Below, in pieces: positions 61,830 to 64,000 of a DNA stretch of 64,000 nt (positions are counted from its first letter, which is position 1; every line of letters starts with the position of its first letter). The stretch covers positions 464,713-528,712 of the forward strand of contig JAIXKI010000002.1 in the NCBI GenBank assembly GCA_026936105.1. The letters run 5' to 3'. The stretch is from Chitinophagales bacterium (GTDB lineage Bacteria; Bacteroidota; Bacteroidia; Chitinophagales; Chitinophagaceae). The notes below the pieces were generated by a model, which worked only from the letters and a program-made list of their open reading frames with translations, had not been told where the DNA came from and did no database searches. A program made the position numbers and the translations under genes.

Positions 61830-62654
61830 ATGCAAACTCCCGGACCCATAGGTGTTTTTGATTCAGGTTATGGCGGACTGACGGTATTGAAAGAGATCGT
61901 CAGGGCGCTGCCTGAGTATGATTACATTTACCTGGGAGATAATGCAAGAGCTCCTTACGGCAACCGCTCTTTTGAAACGGTATATCGTTACACGCTGGAA
62001 TGTGTGAAATGGTTTTTCAGTCAAAACTGTTCTCTCGTTATTCTTGCATGCAATACAGCCTCTGCAAAAGCATTAAGGACCATTCAGCAAAAAGATCTCC
62101 CTGTGATCGCACCTGACAAAAGAGTGCTGGGAGTGATACGCCCCACCACAGAAAAAATAGGAGAGTATTCCGGATCAAAGAGTGTGGGGATCCTGGCTAC
62201 AAACGGAACGGTTTCTTCCAATTCCTATCCGATAGAGATCCATAAATTTTTCCCTGAAGTGAAAGTGTATCAGGAAGCCTGCCCCATGTGGGTGCCGCTG
62301 GTGGAGAATAACGAATATCAGAGCCATGCTGCAGATCATTTTATCAAAAAGAATATCCAGGAGATCTTTAAAAAAGGAAATGATATTGATGTCATTCTGC
62401 TTGCCTGCACTCACTATCCGCTTCTGAAAGATAAAATTGAAAAATATTTACCCGTAGGGGTCAGGCTGTTGTCACAAGGCGAGATCGTTGCGGACAGTTT
62501 GAAAGATTACCTGAAACGTCATCCTGAGATTGAAGACAGATGCAGTAAAACAGGCAGGCGGTCTTTTTATACCACTGATTCTGTTACCGATTTCAATGAG
62601 CATGCCGCTAAGTTCTTTGGTGAGGAAATAATAGCCGGGCACGTTGATCTATAG
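61830..62654 (+). CDS. murI: Glutamate racemase
   Basis: Interconverts L- and D-glutamate for peptidoglycan synthesis, 274 residues from the ATG at 61830. A TTG two codons earlier (61824) also opens the frame but is less likely. The family motifs are complete: IGVFDSGYGGLTVL with Asp11 and Ser12, the first catalytic Cys74 in LACNTASAKAL, and the second Cys193 in LLACTHYPLL. It is the last of the envelope block; a separate promoter box overlaps the terminator before it. It is followed by rpmH after 204 bases. Confidence 0.96.
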   Translation: MQTPGPIGVFDSGYGGLTVLKEIVRALPEYDYIYLGDNARAPYGNRSFETVYRYTLECVKWFFSQNCSLVILACNTASAKALRTIQQKDLPVIAPDKRVLGVIRPTTEKIGEYSGSKSVGILATNGTVSSNSYPIEIHKFFPEVKVYQEACPMWVPLVENNEYQSHAADHFIKKNIQEIFKKGNDIDVILLACTHYPLLKDKIEKYLPVGVRLLSQGEIVADSLKDYLKRHPEIEDRCSKTGRRSFYTTDSVTDFNEHAAKFFGEEIIAGHVDL

Positions 62655-62734
62655 TGGTTTAACTCATTTATTTCTTCCCATGGATTTCTCTCAAAATTCT
62701 GCTTTCTCATGTCTGTTATCTGAGGCACAACCCT

Positions 62735-62742
62735 TACCTTTG
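62735..62742 (+). promoter_or_regulatory. rpmH promoter -7 box
   Basis: TACCTTTG matches TAnnTTTG exactly. A weak TCTG at 62712-62715 lies 19 bases upstream. Transcription would start near 62748 and leave a leader of about 110 bases before rpmH. Confidence 0.6.
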
Positions 62743-62758
62743 CCATCCTTTCACAAAC

Positions 62759-62835
62759 AACAGGTGTGGTGACCTGTTGCAGATTGAAACCTGGTCCGTT
62801 CTCCCGGGCCGTATTTCAGATCCTCCACGGAGGAT
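62759..62835 (+). promoter_or_regulatory. Structured rpmH leader with two hairpins
   Basis: Hairpin 1: AACAGGT (62759-62765) / ACCTGTT (62772-62778), loop six. Hairpin 2: ATCCTCC (62820-62826) / GGAGGAT (62829-62835), tight loop. The second hides a GGAGG and is followed directly by an ATG (62834-62836) that opens a 27-codon frame overlapping the rpmH start out of frame. This could be an autoregulatory leader for L34; no T-run follows either hairpin, so they are not terminators. Confidence 0.45.
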
Positions 62836-62858
62836 GAACAGTGAAAAAGTAAAAGATT

Positions 62859-63014
62859 ATGAAACGTACATTTCAACCTCATCGCCGCCGGCGCAAATCC
62901 GTTCACGGATTCCGTAAGCGCATGCAAACCGCTAACGGACGTAAAGTATTGGCAAGCCGTCGCAAGAAAGGCCGTAAAAAGCTGACGGTGTCAGATGAGA
63001 GAAAATTAAAGTGA
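62859..63014 (+). CDS. rpmH: 50S ribosomal protein L34
   Basis: A 51-residue, extremely basic ribosomal protein of the large subunit. The L34 signature is complete: [20 protein letters not shown], then [20 protein letters not shown] and a short [11 protein letters not shown] end. Length and start are typical. The gene has a -7 box at 62735-62742, a leader with two hairpins, and lies 75 bases before rnpA. It commonly neighbours rnpA and yidD in bacteria, usually with dnaA upstream, which is absent here. Confidence 0.97.
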   Translation: MKRTFQPHRRRRKSVHGFRKRMQTANGRKVLASRRKKGRKKLTVSDERKLK

Positions 63015-63076
63015 TCCTCCCTTGAAAAAAGGATGGGTTAATTGAATGAATGGTCCTGCCTCAGGCGGGACTATTT

Positions 63077-63084
63077 TATTTTTG
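63077..63084 (+). promoter_or_regulatory. rnpA -7 box adjoining the start codon
   Basis: TATTTTTG, exact TAnnTTTG, only 4 bases before the rnpA ATG at 63089. Transcription from here would begin at about the start codon, giving a leaderless message. Confidence 0.5.
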
Positions 63085-63088
63085 CAAT

Positions 63089-63502
63089 ATGGCCGGCAAA
63101 TTTACATTGGGAAAAGAAGAGCGCCTGAAGAGCAGGAGGCAGATCGGAATCCTGTTTCATGAAGGCAAGAAGATCAGTGTAAGCCCGCTTTATATTTATT
63201 ATCTTTTGAATGCCGGCCCTGATGAAAAAAGATATCCTCTTCAATTCGGCGTCAGTGTGCCGGCAAAGAATTTTAAAAGAGCCGTGGACAGAAACCGGAT
63301 CAAGCGATTGATCCGGGAAGCCTACCGTTTACAAAAAATCCCGCTGCAGGAAAAACTGAAAGAAAAGAAGATGCAAATGCTGGTCTTTTTTATTTATACA
63401 GGAAAAGAACTTCCCGGTTCTAATCTTGTTACAAAAAAGGTATCAGTGGTATTAAATAAACTGGAGAAGACAGTCAATGAAAATATTTCTTCGGATACTT
63501 AG
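63089..63502 (+). CDS. rnpA: Ribonuclease P protein component
   Basis: Protein subunit of RNase P that matures tRNA 5' ends with the RNA subunit rnpB (not in the window). It has 137 residues from the ATG at 63089; an ATG at 63050 would add 13 residues with no family similarity. The start [20 protein letters not shown] is typical, and the RNR signature is in [21 protein letters not shown]. The 3' end overlaps yidD by 26 bases. Confidence 0.95.
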   Translation: MAGKFTLGKEERLKSRRQIGILFHEGKKISVSPLYIYYLLNAGPDEKRYPLQFGVSVPAKNFKRAVDRNRIKRLIREAYRLQKIPLQEKLKEKKMQMLVFFIYTGKELPGSNLVTKKVSVVLNKLEKTVNENISSDT

Positions 63503-63707
63503 CCTTCCCTTCATTGCATTGATCAAGCTGTATCAATGGATCATTTCTCCATGGATAGGACCGAAATGCAGGTTCACTCCTACCTGTTCTCATTATGCCG
63601 TGGAAGCATTGAAAAAACATGGACCCTTTAAAGGCTTATGGCTGGCTCTGAAAAGAATTTCACGTTGTCATCCGTGGGGAGGCAGCGGCTATGATCCTGT
63701 TCCCTGA
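63477..63707 (+). CDS. yidD: Membrane protein insertion efficiency factor YidD
   Basis: A 76-residue small membrane-associated protein that helps YidC insert inner-membrane proteins. The family core is clear: [32 protein letters not shown] and [16 protein letters not shown], with the conserved Cys residues. It overlaps rnpA by 26 bases in another frame, so translation is coupled. yidC, its usual downstream neighbour elsewhere, does not follow; a convergent regulator gene comes next. Confidence 0.95.
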   Translation: MKIFLRILSLPFIALIKLYQWIISPWIGPKCRFTPTCSHYAVEALKKHGPFKGLWLALKRISRCHPWGGSGYDPVP

Positions 63708-63727
63708 GAATAAAACGTAATAAACTA

Positions 63728-64000
63728 TCATTTCACTTTTGTATTCTGGCTTCTGATCCTGCTCAGCGATTCGGGAGTGATGCCCAGGTATGATGCAATG
63801 AATTTTAAAGGTATCCTTTGCTCCATAGCAGGATATCTCTCAATGAATTTGCAATACCGTTCATCGGCTGTGAGGCTCATGGATTCAATGATGCGCCTTT
63901 GATGAGCGATGAAGGCATTTTGGAGAAGCAAACGGAAAAATCGTTCAAACTTGGGAACCTTGCGGTAAAGAATTTCCAGCGAGGGATAATCAATGGAAAG
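63728..64000 (-). CDS. Crp/Fnr-type transcriptional regulator, C-terminal part
   Basis: C-terminal 90 residues of a DNA-binding regulator; the frame is open to base 64000 on the minus strand, so the start and the cyclic-nucleotide-binding-like domain lie outside the window. What is visible begins LSIDYPSLEILYRKVPKFER, continues with the long dimerisation helix region (RLLLQNAFIAHQRRIIESMS), TADERYCKFIERYP, and the helix-turn-helix IPLKFIASYLGITPESLSRIR. No Fe-S ligand Cys of the FNR type appears in this part. A TTG at 63929-63931 is not the true start. The effector is unknown. Confidence 0.88.
   Translation of the reverse strand, partial: LSIDYPSLEILYRKVPKFERFFRLLLQNAFIAHQRRIIESMSLTADERYCKFIERYPAMEQRIPLKFIASYLGITPESLSRIRSQNTKVK

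Noticed and set aside
1-64000. tRNA, rRNA, tmRNA, RNase P RNA, SRP RNA and CRISPR arrays
   Set aside because: I looked for T-loop signatures, the conserved cores of these RNAs and regularly spaced repeats and found none. A covariance search would be needed to exclude diverged small RNAs.

Overview
The window is chromosomal DNA of a Bacteroidota bacterium, most likely from the Chitinophagaceae or a close relative. Markers for this are GldC, two proteins with type IX secretion (T9SS) sorting domains, the lineage-typical families DUF4290, DUF5606 and DUF6089, a PF14905-type outer-membrane barrel, and many promoters with the Bacteroidota -7 box TAnnTTTG instead of a sigma70 -10 box. Family and genus placement is inference. 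I see no tRNA, rRNA, CRISPR array, transposase or integrase gene. Most of the window reads as ordinary core chromosome.

Layout. Positions 1-12.7 kb: the end of a LuxR-type response regulator, the GTPase TypA, an alpha/beta hydrolase, a PepSY membrane protein, PEP synthase, a DUF2905 protein, RecA (own promoter and terminator), methylglyoxal synthase overlapping a GNAT acetyltransferase, and UvrB. 12.8-18.4 kb: a secreted DPP-IV-like peptidase, a small membrane protein and DNA polymerase I. 18.4-24.8 kb: a minus-strand operon for three exported surface proteins, one T9SS substrate and two paralogues resembling phage tail fibres. 25.1-29.3 kb: a minus-strand operon with an outer-membrane barrel, a small anti-sigma-like membrane protein and two Spy/CpxP-like proteins, ending at a strong terminator; no sigma factor gene is present. 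29.5-38.9 kb: DUF5606, an M3 oligopeptidase, SCO copper chaperone, SnoaL-like protein, small membrane proteins, a GH25 lysozyme, a UvrD/PcrA helicase, a one-domain asparaginase and a divergent DapB-like protein. 39.2-47.6 kb: a lipoprotein hydrolase, a secreted unknown, an aminotransferase, an exported CbiX-like protein with a Met/His-rich linker, a murA remnant, a transporter-like barrel, intact murA and DUF4290. 47.7-53.4 kb: a second T9SS protein, then glycosyltransferase, gldC, yqeY, cvpA, a hydrolase and a CBS protein.

53.4-62.7 kb is an envelope-biogenesis block: a BamA/TamA-type barrel, NAD kinase, DUF6089, undecaprenyl diphosphate synthase (lipid carrier), BamA, two Skp/OmpH chaperones and glutamate racemase (D-Glu for peptidoglycan). 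It is followed by rpmH, a 51-residue L34 gene, then rnpA and yidD. dnaA and yidC, common neighbours of rpmH-rnpA-yidD elsewhere, are absent. The window ends in a truncated Crp/Fnr-type regulator.

The places most worth a second look are the fibre-like surface operon, the sigma-less Spy operon, the exported CbiX-like protein, the truncated second murA with a hairpin at its breakpoint, the structured leader of rpmH, and the murI control region, where a terminator U-tract doubles as a promoter -7 box. I did not find a clearly new defence or mobile system.
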